The notes: a model not told the origin generated them from the sequence alone. 64,000 nt of DNA from Phycisphaerae bacterium (GCA_016794925.1 JAEUIW010000003.1:62001-126000), one strand, 5' to 3'. Numbered from the stretch's first letter, positions 17,841 through 27,534 are shown. Translations and numbers: made by a program.

Positions 17841-19670
17841 TCACTCCACCGTCACGCTCTTGGCGAGGTTGCGCGGCTTGTCCACGTCGTGGCCGCGGAG
17901 CACGGCCGCGTGATACGCCATGAGTTGCAGCGGCACGACCGTGAGCATGGGCGAGAGCGGCTCGGCGATATCGGGGACGAAGAGCACCTCGTCAGCGAGG
18001 CGTTTGATCTGCTCGTCCCCCTCCGTGGCGACGGCGATGATCCGCCCGCCTCGGGCTTTCACTTCCTGGATGTTGCTCATCACCTTGTCGTACTGTCGGC
18101 CGCGGTTGGCGATGAAGACCGCGGGCATGCCGTCGTTGATGAGGGCGATGGGGCCGTGCTTCATCTCGGCGGCGGGCATGCCCTCGGCGTGGATGTACGA
18201 GATTTCCTTGAGTTTGAGCGCACCCTCGAGCGCGGTCGGGTAGTTGTACCCACGCCCCAGGAAGAGCCAGTTCTCGCGGTCGATGTACCGCTCCGTGACC
18301 TTCCGGATGCGGGCGTCGCTCTCGAGGATGCGCTCCATTTTCTCCGGGATCAGCTCCATCTCGCGCATCAGGTCGGCGCACTGATCGGCGGAGAGGTAGC
18401 GCTTGCGTCCCAGGTAGATCGTCAGCATCGACAGCACGGCGACCTGCCCGACGAAGGCCTTGGTCGACGCCACGCCGATCTCGGGGCCGACGCGCAGGTA
18501 CACGCCCGCGTCCGTCTCGCGGGCGATCGAAGAACCCACCACGTTCACCACGCCCATCGCCAGCGCGCCGCGCTCCTTGGCCTCGCGCAGCGCCGCGAGC
18601 GTGTCGGCGGTCTCGCCGGACTGGCTCACCGCGATCACCACCGTGTTGTCCTCGACGATGGGGTTGCGGTAGCGGAACTCGCTGGCGTACTCCGCGACGG
18701 CGGGGATCTTGGCCAGGTCCTCGAGCAGGTACTCGCCGATCATGGCCGCGTGCAGGGCCGTGCCCTGGCCGGTGAGCGTCACGCGCCGGGTCTTGGTCAG
18801 CTCCTTGTCGAATTTCGACACCCCGCCGAGCACGACCCGACCTTCGCGCGTATCGAGCCGGCCGCGCATCGTGTTTCGCAGGGCCTTGGGCTGCTCAAAG
18901 ATCTCCTTCTGCATGAAGTGGCCGAAGCTGCCCAGCTCGATCTGTTCGAGGTCCATCTCGAGCTGCATGACCTTGGGGGTGACCGGCACGTCGTGGATGT
19001 CGCTGGTGCGGAAGCCCGAGCGCGTGACCTTGGCGACCGTGTAGTCCTCCAGGGGAACGGCCTGGGTGGTGTGGGCGATGATCGCGGAAGGGTCCGACCC
19101 GACGATGAACTCGCCGTTGCCGATCCCGAGCATCAGCGGCGAACCCTTGCGGGCCACCACCAGCGTGTCGGGCTCTTTTTCGCAGATCACGGCGATCGAG
19201 TACGCGCCGGTCACCTCCCGCAGGGCCGCCTGAACGGCCTTCTCGAGATCGCCCTCGTAGAGCTCGCCGATGAGCATGGCGAGCACCTCGGTGTCGGTCT
19301 GGCTCTTGAAGACGTGCCCTTTCTCTTCGAGGTATGTCTTGAGAGAGGCGTAGTTCTCGATGATGCCGTTGTGGATCAACGCGATCCCGACCCGGTCGTC
19401 CGTGTGCGGGTGAGCGTTGGCCTCGGTCACGCCGCCGTGCGTGGCCCAGCGGGTGTGGGCCAGCCCGAGCGTGCCGCGCATGCCGCCGGTTTCTTCGAGC
19501 TTGTCCTCCAGATTGGACACTTTTCCGACGGCGCGCGCGAGCGTGATCTTCGAGCCGTCGAGCACGGCCATTCCCGCCGAGTCGTACCCGCGGTACTCGA
19601 GCCGCTTGAGGCCCTCAAGTAGGAGCTGTTGGCACTGCTTGCTTCCGATATAGGCGACGATTCCGCACAT
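17841..19670 (-). CDS. glmS: Glucosamine-fructose-6-phosphate aminotransferase, isomerising
   Basis: Makes glucosamine-6-phosphate from fructose-6-phosphate and glutamine, the first step to UDP-GlcNAc for peptidoglycan and lipopolysaccharide. The mature form begins at MCGIVAYIG, where Cys2 becomes the N-terminal nucleophile of the glutaminase domain; RWATHG and HNGIIENY follow. Two SIS domains lie at about 290-430 and 460-600 with SQSGETADT and the C-terminal PRNLAKSVTVE, which is the invariant end of GlmS. Length is 609. The start ATG has GGAG ten bases upstream, and this site is bracketed by two copies of AATGTTTG. No glmS ribozyme was recognised upstream. The gene converges on cfa. Confidence 0.98.
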   Translation of the reverse strand: MCGIVAYIGSKQCQQLLLEGLKRLEYRGYDSAGMAVLDGSKITLARAVGKVSNLEDKLEETGGMRGTLGLAHTRWATHGGVTEANAHPHTDDRVGIALIHNGIIENYASLKTYLEEKGHVFKSQTDTEVLAMLIGELYEGDLEKAVQAALREVTGAYSIAVICEKEPDTLVVARKGSPLMLGIGNGEFIVGSDPSAIIAHTTQAVPLEDYTVAKVTRSGFRTSDIHDVPVTPKVMQLEMDLEQIELGSFGHFMQKEIFEQPKALRNTMRGRLDTREGRVVLGGVSKFDKELTKTRRVTLTGQGTALHAAMIGEYLLEDLAKIPAVAEYASEFRYRNPIVEDNTVVIAVSQSGETADTLAALREAKERGALAMGVVNVVGSSIARETDAGVYLRVGPEIGVASTKAFVGQVAVLSMLTIYLGRKRYLSADQCADLMREMELIPEKMERILESDARIRKVTERYIDRENWLFLGRGYNYPTALEGALKLKEISYIHAEGMPAAEMKHGPIALINDGMPAVFIANRGRQYDKVMSNIQEVKARGGRIIAVATEGDEQIKRLADEVLFVPDIAEPLSPMLTVVPLQLMAYHAAVLRGHDVDKPRNLAKSVTVE

Positions 19671-20373
19671 GCAAACATTCTCCAAACATTGAGCTGATTG
19701 GCGAGCCCGCAGACAAGAGTAGACGATGCCGGGCATGGCGCGTCGCCGTTGACCAACTCCAACGGTACTGGATCGGTCTTGCTGAGAGTTCGTGTTGGTG
19801 AGAATTTGACCAGCATCCTGAACCAATTCGATAGAGGACGGATAATTAGTTATAGGACTATATGTCGAAACTTGCGCATGACGGTGGTGTCGCGTACTTC
19901 TGTCGCTGGCGGGTTCTCACGCGCGTCGTTGGTTGATCGATCCCGGATGGGTTGGGGACCGATCCCATTGCTCAACTTGGCGAGTTGGATTTCTCTGCGT
20001 GCCACGAAGGCATCGAAGACCACTTCGCGGCACAAGTGAGCGAGAAGGGAAAGATCGAGCCCGTTGCCATGCGGGTTCGGGGTCAATTCCGGGGTGCGCC
20101 CGGGGCAGAAATCGGGAAGACCGGGCGAGCCCGGTGGCTCGCCCCGTCGTGTGGAATTGGCGCTCGATTCCGTGTCCGGCTCTGCGGATCGATCGCTGGA
20201 GCGACGGCGCTCGCGGCCGAGCAGGGAGGAAGAGGACGCTGCGCGCGGCCGGGCCGCGTGACACGGCGGAAGTCGGGCGCCGCCCGCGGGGAATTGCGCG
20301 CCGGGATTGAAGTGGCGCGGGAAGGGGCTATCCTCTGCGAGTTTGCGCCGTCCGCGCGCCGCTCGCATTCGCC
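19671..20373. other. 703-base divergent gap between glmS and carB
   Basis: This must hold promoters of both genes. The part 19830-19870 is AT-rich (TATAGGACTATATG) and could be a promoter, but no clear hexamer pair stands out. Open frames cross 19850-20368 on the minus strand and 19952-20407 on the plus strand; neither has a Shine-Dalgarno sequence, a recognisable domain or a plausible start, so neither is called. The base composition of about 19680-20080 is less GC-rich than the neighbouring genes. A perfect 9-pair hairpin lies at 20123-20144. Confidence 0.45.
20123..20144. repeat. Perfect 9-bp hairpin upstream of carB
   Basis: GGGCGAGCC (20123-20131) and GGCTCGCCC (20136-20144) are exact inverted repeats around the loop CGGT. 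No T run follows on either strand, so it is not a standard terminator. It could be part of the carB leader or a member of a dispersed palindromic repeat family; I see no second copy in this window. Confidence 0.6.
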
Positions 20374-23300
20374 ATGCCCAAACGCACCGACATCAAGACG
20401 ATCCTGATCCCGGGCTCAGGGCCCATCGTGATCGGGCAGGGCTGCGAGTTCGATTACTCGGGGACGCAGGCGTGCAAGGCCCTCCGCGCGGAGGGGTACC
20501 GGATCGTGCTGGTGAACTCCAACCCGGCCACGATCATGACCGATCCCGAGTTCAGCGACCGGACGTACATCGAGCCGATCACGCCGGATTCGGTGCGGAA
20601 GATCCTGGAACGGCAACGCGAGCTGGGCGACCCGATCCAGGCCCTGCTCCCGACACTGGGCGGCCAGACGGCGTTGAACTGCGCCTGCGCGTTGTACGAC
20701 AACGGCACGCTGCGGGAGTTTGGCATCGCGATGATCGGCGCCAGCCGGGAGGTCATCCACCGGGCGGAGGATCGGGAGCTGTTCCGCCGCATCGTTGAGG
20801 ACGTGGGCCTGAAGATGGCGCCCGCGCGGACCGTCACGACGCTCCAGGACGCGGAAGAGTTCCTCGAGGTCATCGGCCTGCCGGCGATCATCCGTCCGGC
20901 GTTCACCCTCGGCGGCAGCGGCGGGGGCATCGCGTACAACCGCGAGGAATTCGTTGACATCGTCACGCGCGGCCTGCGCGCCAGCATGATCGGTCAGGTG
21001 CAGATCGACAAGAGCCTGCTCGGCTGGAAGGAATACGAGCTCGAGGTCGTCCGGGACAAGAAGGACAACTGCGTGATCGTCTGCGGGATCGAGAACATCG
21101 ACCCCATGGGCGTCCACACCGGCGATTCCATCACGGTGGCGCCCATCCTGACGCTGACGGACAAGGAATACCAGGCGATGCGCGACGCGGCCATCGCCAT
21201 CATGCGCGCGGTGGGCGTCGAGACGGGCGGCTCGAACGTGCAGTTCGCGGTCAACCCCGCTCCGCGGCCGGGCCCGGACGGCAACCGTCCGTTCGAGATG
21301 GTGGTGGTCGAGATGAACCCGCGGGTGTCGCGGTCCAGCGCGCTGGCGAGCAAGGCGACCGGGTTCCCGATCGCGAAGATCGCCGCGAAGCTCGCGGTCG
21401 GGTACACGCTCGACGAACTGCGCAACGACATCACCGGCACGACCAGCGCCTGCTTCGAGCCGAGCATCGACTACGTGGTGACCAAGGTTCCCCGCTGGGC
21501 GTTCGAGAAGTTCCCCGAGGCGGATCAGACGCTGACCACGCAGATGAAGAGCGTCGGCGAGGCGATGGCGATCGGTCGCACGTTCCTGGAGAGCCTGCAG
21601 AAGGCCATCCGTTCGATGGAGGTCAAGCGGTTCGGCCTGGGCCTGGACCGGAATGACAAGTGGCTCGCGGCGGCGCGAGCCCTCGAGGGTGCGCGGCCGG
21701 CGCTCGATGCGAACCGTTCGCGCGCCGGGGCTTCTCCGGATGGTCAGCCGAGCTTCGCGGGCCTGAAGACCGCGGACGGCCAGGCGCTGGAGTGGCCCAT
21801 CCCCGATGACAAGCTGCGCCGCAAGCTCTCCGTGCCCTCGCAGGGCCGCCTGTATTACGTGCGCTACGCGCTCAAGATGGGCTGGAGCGTCGCGCGGGTG
21901 AGCGAGATCAGCCGGATCGACCCGTTCTTCGTCGATCAGATCGCGCGGCTGGTGGACTTTGAGGAGACGCTCCAGCGCCACGCGACGCTGGCGGAGGTGC
22001 CCCGCGAGGTGCTCCGGCACGCCAAGCAGTTCGGATATTCCGACGCGCAGCTGGCGAACTTCTATCTCGGTTCGATCAGCACCGAGACCATCCTCGAGGT
22101 CCGGGCGCACCGCAAGCGCCTGGGGATCGACCCGGTCTACAAGCTCGTCGATACCTGCGCGGCGGAGTTCGAAGCGGCCACCCCGTATTACTACTCGTCG
22201 TACGAATCCCCGTCGCGCCGCGTCGAGGCGGACGGCCGGGTCGTCGAAACTCCGGCCGAAGACGAAGTGCGCCTCGGGCCGCGAAAGAAAATCGTCATCA
22301 TCGGGGGCGGGCCGAACCGCATCGGGCAGGGGATCGAGTTCGACTACTGCTGCGTGCACGCGAGTTTCGCGGCCCGCGAACTCGGTTTCGAGTCGGTGAT
22401 GATCAACTCCAACCCGGAGACGGTCAGCACCGACTACGACACCAGCGACCTGCTGTTCTTTGAGCCGCTGACGCTCGAGGACGTGCTGAACGTCGTGGAG
22501 CGGCTCAACGGCCAGCCCCTCAAGGCCCAGGGCGAGTCGGCCGCGCCCGCGGCCCGACCGCCGTTCTCCGCGGACGATTACGAGCCCCAGGCGGGCGGCG
22601 ACGAGCGGGCCGTCCCGCGCGCGGAGGAGGGGGCCCGGCACTCGGGGCTGGTGCACGGGCTCGTGGTTCAGTTCGGCGGACAGACGCCGCTGAACCTGGC
22701 GCACGGGTTGGCGCGGGGCGGCGCGCCGATCATCGGCACCAGCCTGGATTCCATCGACCTTGCCGAGGACCGGAACCGGTTCGACGCGCTGCTGGAGCGC
22801 CTCGGGCTCATGCGACCCGCCAGCGGCATCGCCCGCACGCTCGAGGAGGCCGTCGCCATCGCCGGGCGGGTGGGGTACCCGGTGCTCGTGCGTCCCAGCT
22901 ACGTCCTCGGGGGTCGTGGGATGGAGATCTGCCCGGACGAGCGTGCCCTGCGTCATTTCATGGCGAACGCGGTGGACATCTCCGAGCTCGACAACGCCCC
23001 CGTGCTCATCGACCACTTCCTCGACCGCGCCACGGAGATCGATGTCGACGTGGTCGCGGATTTCATTCCCGGCAAGAGCGGGACCACCGAGCGAGAGGGG
23101 AACGACGGCACCCGCCAGCCGGTCGTGTGCGGCGTCATGGAGCACGTCGAGCACGCGGGCATCCACTCCGGCGACTCGTCTTGCGCCGTCCCTCCCTGGT
23201 CGCTCGCCCCCAGGCTCGTCGAGCGCATCCGCCAGACGGCGCGCGTGCTCGCTGCGGAGCTCCGCGTCAACGGGCTGATGAACGTGCAGATGGCCATCAA

Positions 23301-24072
23301 GGACGACGACATCTACATCCTGGAGGTCAACCCCCGGGCCTCACGGACGGCGCCGTTCGTCGGGAAGGCCACGCACGTCTCGTGGCCGCGGCTCGCCGCC
23401 AAGGTCATGATGGGGAAGACCCTCAAGGAGTTGGGAGCCAAGGAGGTTCACGAGACAGGGGCTTTCGCCGTCAAGGTCTCCGTGTTCCCCTTCGCGAAGT
23501 TCCCAGGGGTGGACGTCGTGCTCGGGCCCGAGATGCGATCCACCGGGGAGGTGATGGGGATCGACGTCTCATTCCCGTTGGCGTACGCCAAGGCGCTCCT
23601 CGCGTCCGGGATCGATCTGCCCCGCGAGGGGGGCGTGTTCCTGTCGGTGCGGGACGGCGATCAGGAGGCCATCGTGCCGGTCGCGCGATCGCTGATGGCA
23701 ATGGGCTTCCAGGTTTACGCCACGGACGGGTCCGGCGCGCACCTGTCGCGTCACGGCTTGAGGCCCAGGATCCTGCAGAAGATCGCATCCGGGGCTCGTC
23801 CGAACGTTCTCGATCTGATGTCCAGCGATCAGATTGCACTGGTGATCAACACACCCACCAAGACGGGGTGGCAGACCGACGAGGGCAAGATCCGAGCCAC
23901 CGCCGTCCGGCTGGGCATCCCCATGCTCACCACGGTAACGGCCGCGGCCGCGGCGGTGGGGGCCATTGAGGCACTGCGTGCCGGCGATTGGGGCGTTGCG
24001 GCGATCCAGGACTACAAGGAAATGGCCAAGGGCCGCTCCGCAATGCTGCCGACTCCGCAAACTGTCCGCTGA
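20374..24072 (+). CDS. carB: Carbamoyl-phosphate synthase large subunit
   Basis: Makes carbamoyl phosphate from bicarbonate, ATP and ammonia delivered by CarA, for pyrimidine and arginine synthesis. The N half starts [20 protein letters not shown] and includes the first ATP-grasp domain; the second half restarts with [20 protein letters not shown] and the second ATP-grasp domain, followed by an MGS-like allosteric domain with LVINTPTK. At 1232 residues it is about 160 longer than the Escherichia coli enzyme. Extra residues lie around 440-480 in the oligomerisation region and around 708-750, the latter rich in Ala, Pro and charge. No carA is in the window. The next gene encodes a carbamoyltransferase. 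Confidence 0.97.
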   Translation: MPKRTDIKTILIPGSGPIVIGQGCEFDYSGTQACKALRAEGYRIVLVNSNPATIMTDPEFSDRTYIEPITPDSVRKILERQRELGDPIQALLPTLGGQTALNCACALYDNGTLREFGIAMIGASREVIHRAEDRELFRRIVEDVGLKMAPARTVTTLQDAEEFLEVIGLPAIIRPAFTLGGSGGGIAYNREEFVDIVTRGLRASMIGQVQIDKSLLGWKEYELEVVRDKKDNCVIVCGIENIDPMGVHTGDSITVAPILTLTDKEYQAMRDAAIAIMRAVGVETGGSNVQFAVNPAPRPGPDGNRPFEMVVVEMNPRVSRSSALASKATGFPIAKIAAKLAVGYTLDELRNDITGTTSACFEPSIDYVVTKVPRWAFEKFPEADQTLTTQMKSVGEAMAIGRTFLESLQKAIRSMEVKRFGLGLDRNDKWLAAARALEGARPALDANRSRAGASPDGQPSFAGLKTADGQALEWPIPDDKLRRKLSVPSQGRLYYVRYALKMGWSVARVSEISRIDPFFVDQIARLVDFEETLQRHATLAEVPREVLRHAKQFGYSDAQLANFYLGSISTETILEVRAHRKRLGIDPVYKLVDTCAAEFEAATPYYYSSYESPSRRVEADGRVVETPAEDEVRLGPRKKIVIIGGGPNRIGQGIEFDYCCVHASFAARELGFESVMINSNPETVSTDYDTSDLLFFEPLTLEDVLNVVERLNGQPLKAQGESAAPAARPPFSADDYEPQAGGDERAVPRAEEGARHSGLVHGLVVQFGGQTPLNLAHGLARGGAPIIGTSLDSIDLAEDRNRFDALLERLGLMRPASGIARTLEEAVAIAGRVGYPVLVRPSYVLGGRGMEICPDERALRHFMANAVDISELDNAPVLIDHFLDRATEIDVDVVADFIPGKSGTTEREGNDGTRQPVVCGVMEHVEHAGIHSGDSSCAVPPWSLAPRLVERIRQTARVLAAELRVNGLMNVQMAIKDDDIYILEVNPRASRTAPFVGKATHVSWPRLAAKVMMGKTLKELGAKEVHETGAFAVKVSVFPFAKFPGVDVVLGPEMRSTGEVMGIDVSFPLAYAKALLASGIDLPREGGVFLSVRDGDQEAIVPVARSLMAMGFQVYATDGSGAHLSRHGLRPRILQKIASGARPNVLDLMSSDQIALVINTPTKTGWQTDEGKIRATAVRLGIPMLTTVTAAAAAVGAIEALRAGDWGVAAIQDYKEMAKGRSAMLPTPQTVR

Positions 24073-24219
24073 GTCGAGTTGGACGGCTCGGTGGTCCTAC
24101 ACTCGGGGTCCATCCGGAACCGGGCGGACCTGATCGCCAGTGCCATTCGGACTGAGGTGGGTGGGGCGTCGGAGTCGATATCCCCGGTTCCCGGCGCGGC
24201 GGTCGTGCCGGGGCAGTCC

Positions 24220-24234
24220 GGGGCGTGACGCCCC
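24220..24234. promoter_or_regulatory. 15-base palindrome before the carbamoyltransferase gene
   Basis: GGGGCGTGACGCCCC is a perfect inverted repeat with a one-base centre, 35 bases before the start codon of the carbamoyltransferase. Its size and symmetry suit a protein operator, but a coincidental GC-rich palindrome cannot be excluded. Sixteen bases overlapping it (GCGTGACGCCCCATGC) recur at 27631-27646 in another gap. Confidence 0.3.
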
Positions 24235-24268
24235 ATGCTGAATTTCCCCAAAAGCAGAGCGATCACCC

Positions 24269-26068
24269 ATGTCTCGACTGGTTCTCGGACTGAATTCGCA
24301 TCACCCGGACGCCTCGGCGGTGCTGATGAACGAAAAGGGCGTCGTCGCCGCGATCGCGGAGGAGCGGATCAACCGCAAGAAGCACTGTTCCGGATTCCCG
24401 GGACTGGCGATCCAGGAAGTGCTGCGGATCGCGGGGGCATCGTTGAGCGACGTGACCGACGTGTCGATCGCGCGTGACCCGCGCGCCAATCTCGGCGCCA
24501 AGCTGCGGTTCATTGCGCGGAATCCGTCAATCGGGCTGGCCTTGGCGAAGGTCCGCTTCAGCAAGCACAAGAAAGCGATGTCCGAGGCGGAGAACCTCGC
24601 GGAGACAATGGGCGTGAAGGAGGCGCTGGTCAAGGCCCGCTTCCACAAGGTCGAGCACCATCTGGCGCACGTTGCGAGTTCGTTCTTCTGGTCAGGCTTC
24701 GATCGTGCGACCGCGGTCACCGTGGACGGCTCGGGCGACTTCGCGACGGCCATGATCGCCGAATGCCGCGGCACCACGATCAACATCCTCAAGCGCTGCT
24801 ATCTGCCCGAATCGCTGGGCCTCTATTACTCGGCGGTGTGCAACTTCCTTGGCTTCAACAAGTACGGGGAGGAATACAAGGTGATGGGATTGTCCGCCTA
24901 TGGGCAGGACAAGTTCCGCGATCAGATGAGGGTGCTGGTCGGGTACGACCCGGCGCACGGCATCCGGCTCAACCAGGACTACTTCCTGTACTACTCGTCG
25001 AAGTTCGGCGCCGGCGGGCACGAGAACGTGCACGCGATGATCAAGGACGGCGAGATTCTGCTGCCCAAGATGTGGAGCGATCGGTTCATCGAGCTGTTCG
25101 GGCCGCCCCGCAAGCGGGGCGAGCCGCTCACGCAGCGCGACAAGGACATGTCGTGCTCCATGCAGAAGGCGTTCGAGGACGCGTACGCGGCACTCATGAC
25201 CGACGCGGTCCGGCGCGCGGGCGGGTGCAAGGACGCGGTGCTCGCGGGCGGGTGCGCCCTCAACGGCGTCGCCAACGGCAAGGTGCTGCAGGAAAAGATC
25301 TTCGACCGCGTGTACATCCAGCCCGCGGCCGGTGACGACGGCACCGCGGCCGGGGCGGCTTCTTACGTGCTGCACAGCGTGCTGGGCGTGCCCCGTGTGC
25401 CCGAGGTTCAGCACGCGTACTGGGGCACCAGCTGGACGGATGAGCAGATCGAGCCCGACACCAAGGGCATCCCCGCGGGGTACACGGTGCGGAAGCTGGA
25501 CCGGGCGACGCTCATGCGCACAGCGGCGGATTCGCTGGCCAAGGGAAAAATCCTCGGCTGGTTCCAGGGCCGGGAGGAGTGGGGCCCGAGAGCCCTGGGC
25601 AACCGCTCAATCCTCTGCAACCCGGGCTGGCCGGACATGAAGGCGATCCTCAACGCCCGCGTGAAGAACCGCGAGCCGTTCCGCCCCTTTGCGCCCGCGA
25701 TTCTCGAGGAGCGGTTGAACGACTGCTTCGACGGCGCCCATCCCGTGCCGTTCATGAACATCATCTTCAAGGTGCGTCCGCAGTGGCGGCAGCAGCTCAG
25801 CGCCACCACCCACGAGGACGCGACGGGGCGGGTGCAGACTGTGCGCCGCGATCAGAACGACATGTACTACGACCTCATCAGCGCGTTCTGCGAGCGCACG
25901 GGCACGCCGGTGCTGCTGAACACGAGCTTCAACGAGAACGAGCCGATCGTCCACACGCCGCGCCAGGCGGTGGACTGTTTCGTGCGCACCCGCATGGACG
26001 CGCTCGCGGTGGGCTCGTACTGGATCGAGAAGCCCGCCGATGTCGCCGACAAGGGCGAGGCGGTCTGA
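24269..26068 (+). CDS. NodU/CmcH-family O-carbamoyltransferase
   Basis: Transfers a carbamoyl group from carbamoyl phosphate, through carbamoyl-adenylate, to a hydroxyl group of a sugar or natural product. The 599-residue protein has the N-terminal ASKHA/TsaD-like domain (VLGLNSHHPDASAVLM, AEERINRKKH, KVEHHLAHVASSF with the metal-binding histidines, TVDGSGDFATAM, GLLYSAV-like GLYYSAVCNFLGF, DAVLAGGCALNGVAN) and the C-terminal carbamoyltransferase domain (WFQGREEWGPRALGNRSILCNP, KNREPFRPFAPAIL, TPVLLNTSFNENEPIV). It lies 196 bases after carB, which makes its substrate. The acceptor is unknown, and there is no sugar or antibiotic cluster beside it. Confidence 0.93.
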   Translation: MSRLVLGLNSHHPDASAVLMNEKGVVAAIAEERINRKKHCSGFPGLAIQEVLRIAGASLSDVTDVSIARDPRANLGAKLRFIARNPSIGLALAKVRFSKHKKAMSEAENLAETMGVKEALVKARFHKVEHHLAHVASSFFWSGFDRATAVTVDGSGDFATAMIAECRGTTINILKRCYLPESLGLYYSAVCNFLGFNKYGEEYKVMGLSAYGQDKFRDQMRVLVGYDPAHGIRLNQDYFLYYSSKFGAGGHENVHAMIKDGEILLPKMWSDRFIELFGPPRKRGEPLTQRDKDMSCSMQKAFEDAYAALMTDAVRRAGGCKDAVLAGGCALNGVANGKVLQEKIFDRVYIQPAAGDDGTAAGAASYVLHSVLGVPRVPEVQHAYWGTSWTDEQIEPDTKGIPAGYTVRKLDRATLMRTAADSLAKGKILGWFQGREEWGPRALGNRSILCNPGWPDMKAILNARVKNREPFRPFAPAILEERLNDCFDGAHPVPFMNIIFKVRPQWRQQLSATTHEDATGRVQTVRRDQNDMYYDLISAFCERTGTPVLLNTSFNENEPIVHTPRQAVDCFVRTRMDALAVGSYWIEKPADVADKGEAV

Positions 26069-26174
26069 GAGGCGATCGTGTCGGTGCGGTGAGCATTTTT
26101 CGCGGGCGCCAGGCTCGACGGGGACGATCGTTCCTCATGAACAGTGAGGGGCGACATTTTGTTCTCGATGTTAC

Positions 26175-26201
26175 TTGCCCCCCCCTGTGACCGGGTATAT
26201 T
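26175..26201 (+). promoter_or_regulatory. Candidate promoter with a C8 tract
   Basis: TATATT at 26196-26201 is a good -10 candidate in GC-rich surroundings. The best -35 is TTGCCC at 26175-26180, 15 bases away, whose last three bases start a run of eight C (26178-26185). The start codon of the downstream gene is 55 bases after the -10. Hexamer matches are modest, so this is tentative. Confidence 0.35.
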
Positions 26202-26255
26202 CGTTCATCATGAGATAAGCCGGGTTGTGCCGCGGCGAGGCGCGGAGTGCGAGGC

Positions 26256-27377
26256 ATGGGCTCTTGGACTCGACGATTCCGATGCGTGCCGGTGACCGCG
26301 GCCCTCTGGGCGGCGCCCGTCACGTGCGTGGCACAGCACGCGGCTGAGGTCGAGGCGTGGATCCGGAAAACCGCCGCCGAGAGCGAGTCGTTCGTGCCCC
26401 GCGGCCCGGTGCTGGTTTCCTGGAAATCGGCGGGGCATGCGGTTGCCCGCGAGGAAGTGGAAGGCTGGAAACGCGAAATTGAGAACCACCCCGAGCATCC
26501 CCGGCGGATGGATATTGAGGTTCACGAGCGGCGGGCGCGCGATGGCCCGGACGTGGCGACGCTGCGGCTGCTGATCGAAGATGCTGACAGGTGGCGCGTG
26601 GTCGGCGACCATCCGTATCTCTCCGAGAAGTACCTGGATTGCGGGTTCGAGGGCCGGACGCTCTGGCACCTCACGGCCGACGTCCTGGGGCTGCGTTCGT
26701 CCCGCGCGGGGGACCCGGGCTCGATCGCCGGGGAGGAGCTCCGCAAGATGCTCCAGAATCCGCGGATCTTTGTCAGCCAGGGGCTCTACTTGATCGCCGC
26801 GCTGAATGACGCCAAAGTCGTGCTGGACGTGACGATCGCCGGCGCGGACTGGACCGCGTCCGTGGCGTGGCCCGATGGATTCACCGGCCGCGCCGAAGGG
26901 TCGTGGGCCGCGGCCGCCGGGGAGGGTCGCGTGCGGCTCGTGGAGTGCGCGCCGGGGGCGAACCAGCTCCCGACGATCTGGGCCCGGATGATCGCGTGGA
27001 CCCGGGACGAGGTCCTGGCGCGCCCGTGCGCATCGGTCATCGAGCTTCGGCTGGGGGAGTCCGAGTCCACGCTGACGTACCTCGGGTCACGGCCGATCAG
27101 CGTGGAGGAGGTGCGGGCCGCGGCCAGGCCGCCCGACCCGCTCAAGGGCGGCAACACCGATCCTGTTCGCGGCGAGCTCGCGCTCAAGCGATTGAACGAC
27201 CTGCGCGACGGGGGCACGGTCCTGTCGGTGCGCGAGGGCGCGGCCTGGAGCACGAAGGACTTTGGCGTGCTGGGCGCGGACCCCGTTCGCTGGCTGCAAC
27301 CGATCGGGTGGGTGGTCGCCGCGTCGATCGTGACCATGCTGATCGTGCTGCGTGTCCGCGCGCGATCGAGTGTCTAA
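26256..27377 (+). CDS. Secreted protein with C-terminal membrane anchor, unknown function
   Basis: A 373-residue protein not recognised as a known family. An N-terminal signal peptide (WTRRFRCVPVTAALWAAPVTCVAQ) ends near residue 24, a large extracytoplasmic domain follows, and a hydrophobic helix near the C terminus (about 347-366) with a positively charged end (RVRARSSV) gives a type I membrane topology. The domain alternates strands and helices in a manner reminiscent of LolA-like lipoprotein-sorting proteins, but that is only an impression. The ATG at 26256 has GGAG eight bases upstream; an in-frame GTG three codons earlier is possible. A 33-codon peptide gene follows. The protein has the same topology as the one at 31942-32919. 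Confidence 0.7.
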   Translation: MGSWTRRFRCVPVTAALWAAPVTCVAQHAAEVEAWIRKTAAESESFVPRGPVLVSWKSAGHAVAREEVEGWKREIENHPEHPRRMDIEVHERRARDGPDVATLRLLIEDADRWRVVGDHPYLSEKYLDCGFEGRTLWHLTADVLGLRSSRAGDPGSIAGEELRKMLQNPRIFVSQGLYLIAALNDAKVVLDVTIAGADWTASVAWPDGFTGRAEGSWAAAAGEGRVRLVECAPGANQLPTIWARMIAWTRDEVLARPCASVIELRLGESESTLTYLGSRPISVEEVRAAARPPDPLKGGNTDPVRGELALKRLNDLRDGGTVLSVREGAAWSTKDFGVLGADPVRWLQPIGWVVAASIVTMLIVLRVRARSSV

Positions 27378-27432
27378 CCGCCGGGCGGGCGTGTGGCCCG
27401 GCCCGGATCAGCATCATCGGAAGGAGTAATTC

Positions 27433-27534
27433 ATGGTCGGCACCAGGAACGCGAATCGCGGAATGATCACGTTGATCGTGCTCAGCGCTCTCGGCGCATC
27501 GAGCGGGATTGCCATCGCTATCACTCACTGCTAG
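27433..27534 (+). CDS. 33-residue membrane peptide
   Basis: A very short gene called because it has one of the best Shine-Dalgarno sequences in the window (AAGGAG seven bases before the ATG) and codes for a coherent peptide: a polar positively charged start (MVGTRNANRG) and then a hydrophobic segment MITLIVLSALGASSGIAIA that ends in ITHC. It starts 55 bases after the anchored secreted protein and is probably in the same transcript. It could be an exported peptide, a membrane subunit or a leader peptide; nothing in it decides. Confidence 0.5.
   Translation: MVGTRNANRGMITLIVLSALGASSGIAIAITHC

Noticed and set aside
17799-19622. A 607-codon plus-strand frame across glmS, with similar long antisense frames at 34708-36426 (OPT transporter), 51818-53860 (dnaA), 2185-3468 (porin) and 6-1607 (two-component genes)
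   Set aside because: All are antisense to identified genes, and the products are His/Arg/Asp-rich low-complexity sequences. These are shadows caused by high third-position GC.
19850-20407. Protein-coding gene in the glmS-carB gap (frames on both strands)
   Set aside because: Neither frame has a ribosome site, a start near a conserved N terminus or a recognisable motif; the two frames overlap each other.
20416-23166. A 916-codon open frame on the minus strand across carB
   Set aside because: It lies wholly antisense to a clear carB gene, has biased composition typical of the opposite frame in GC-rich DNA and no recognisable domain.
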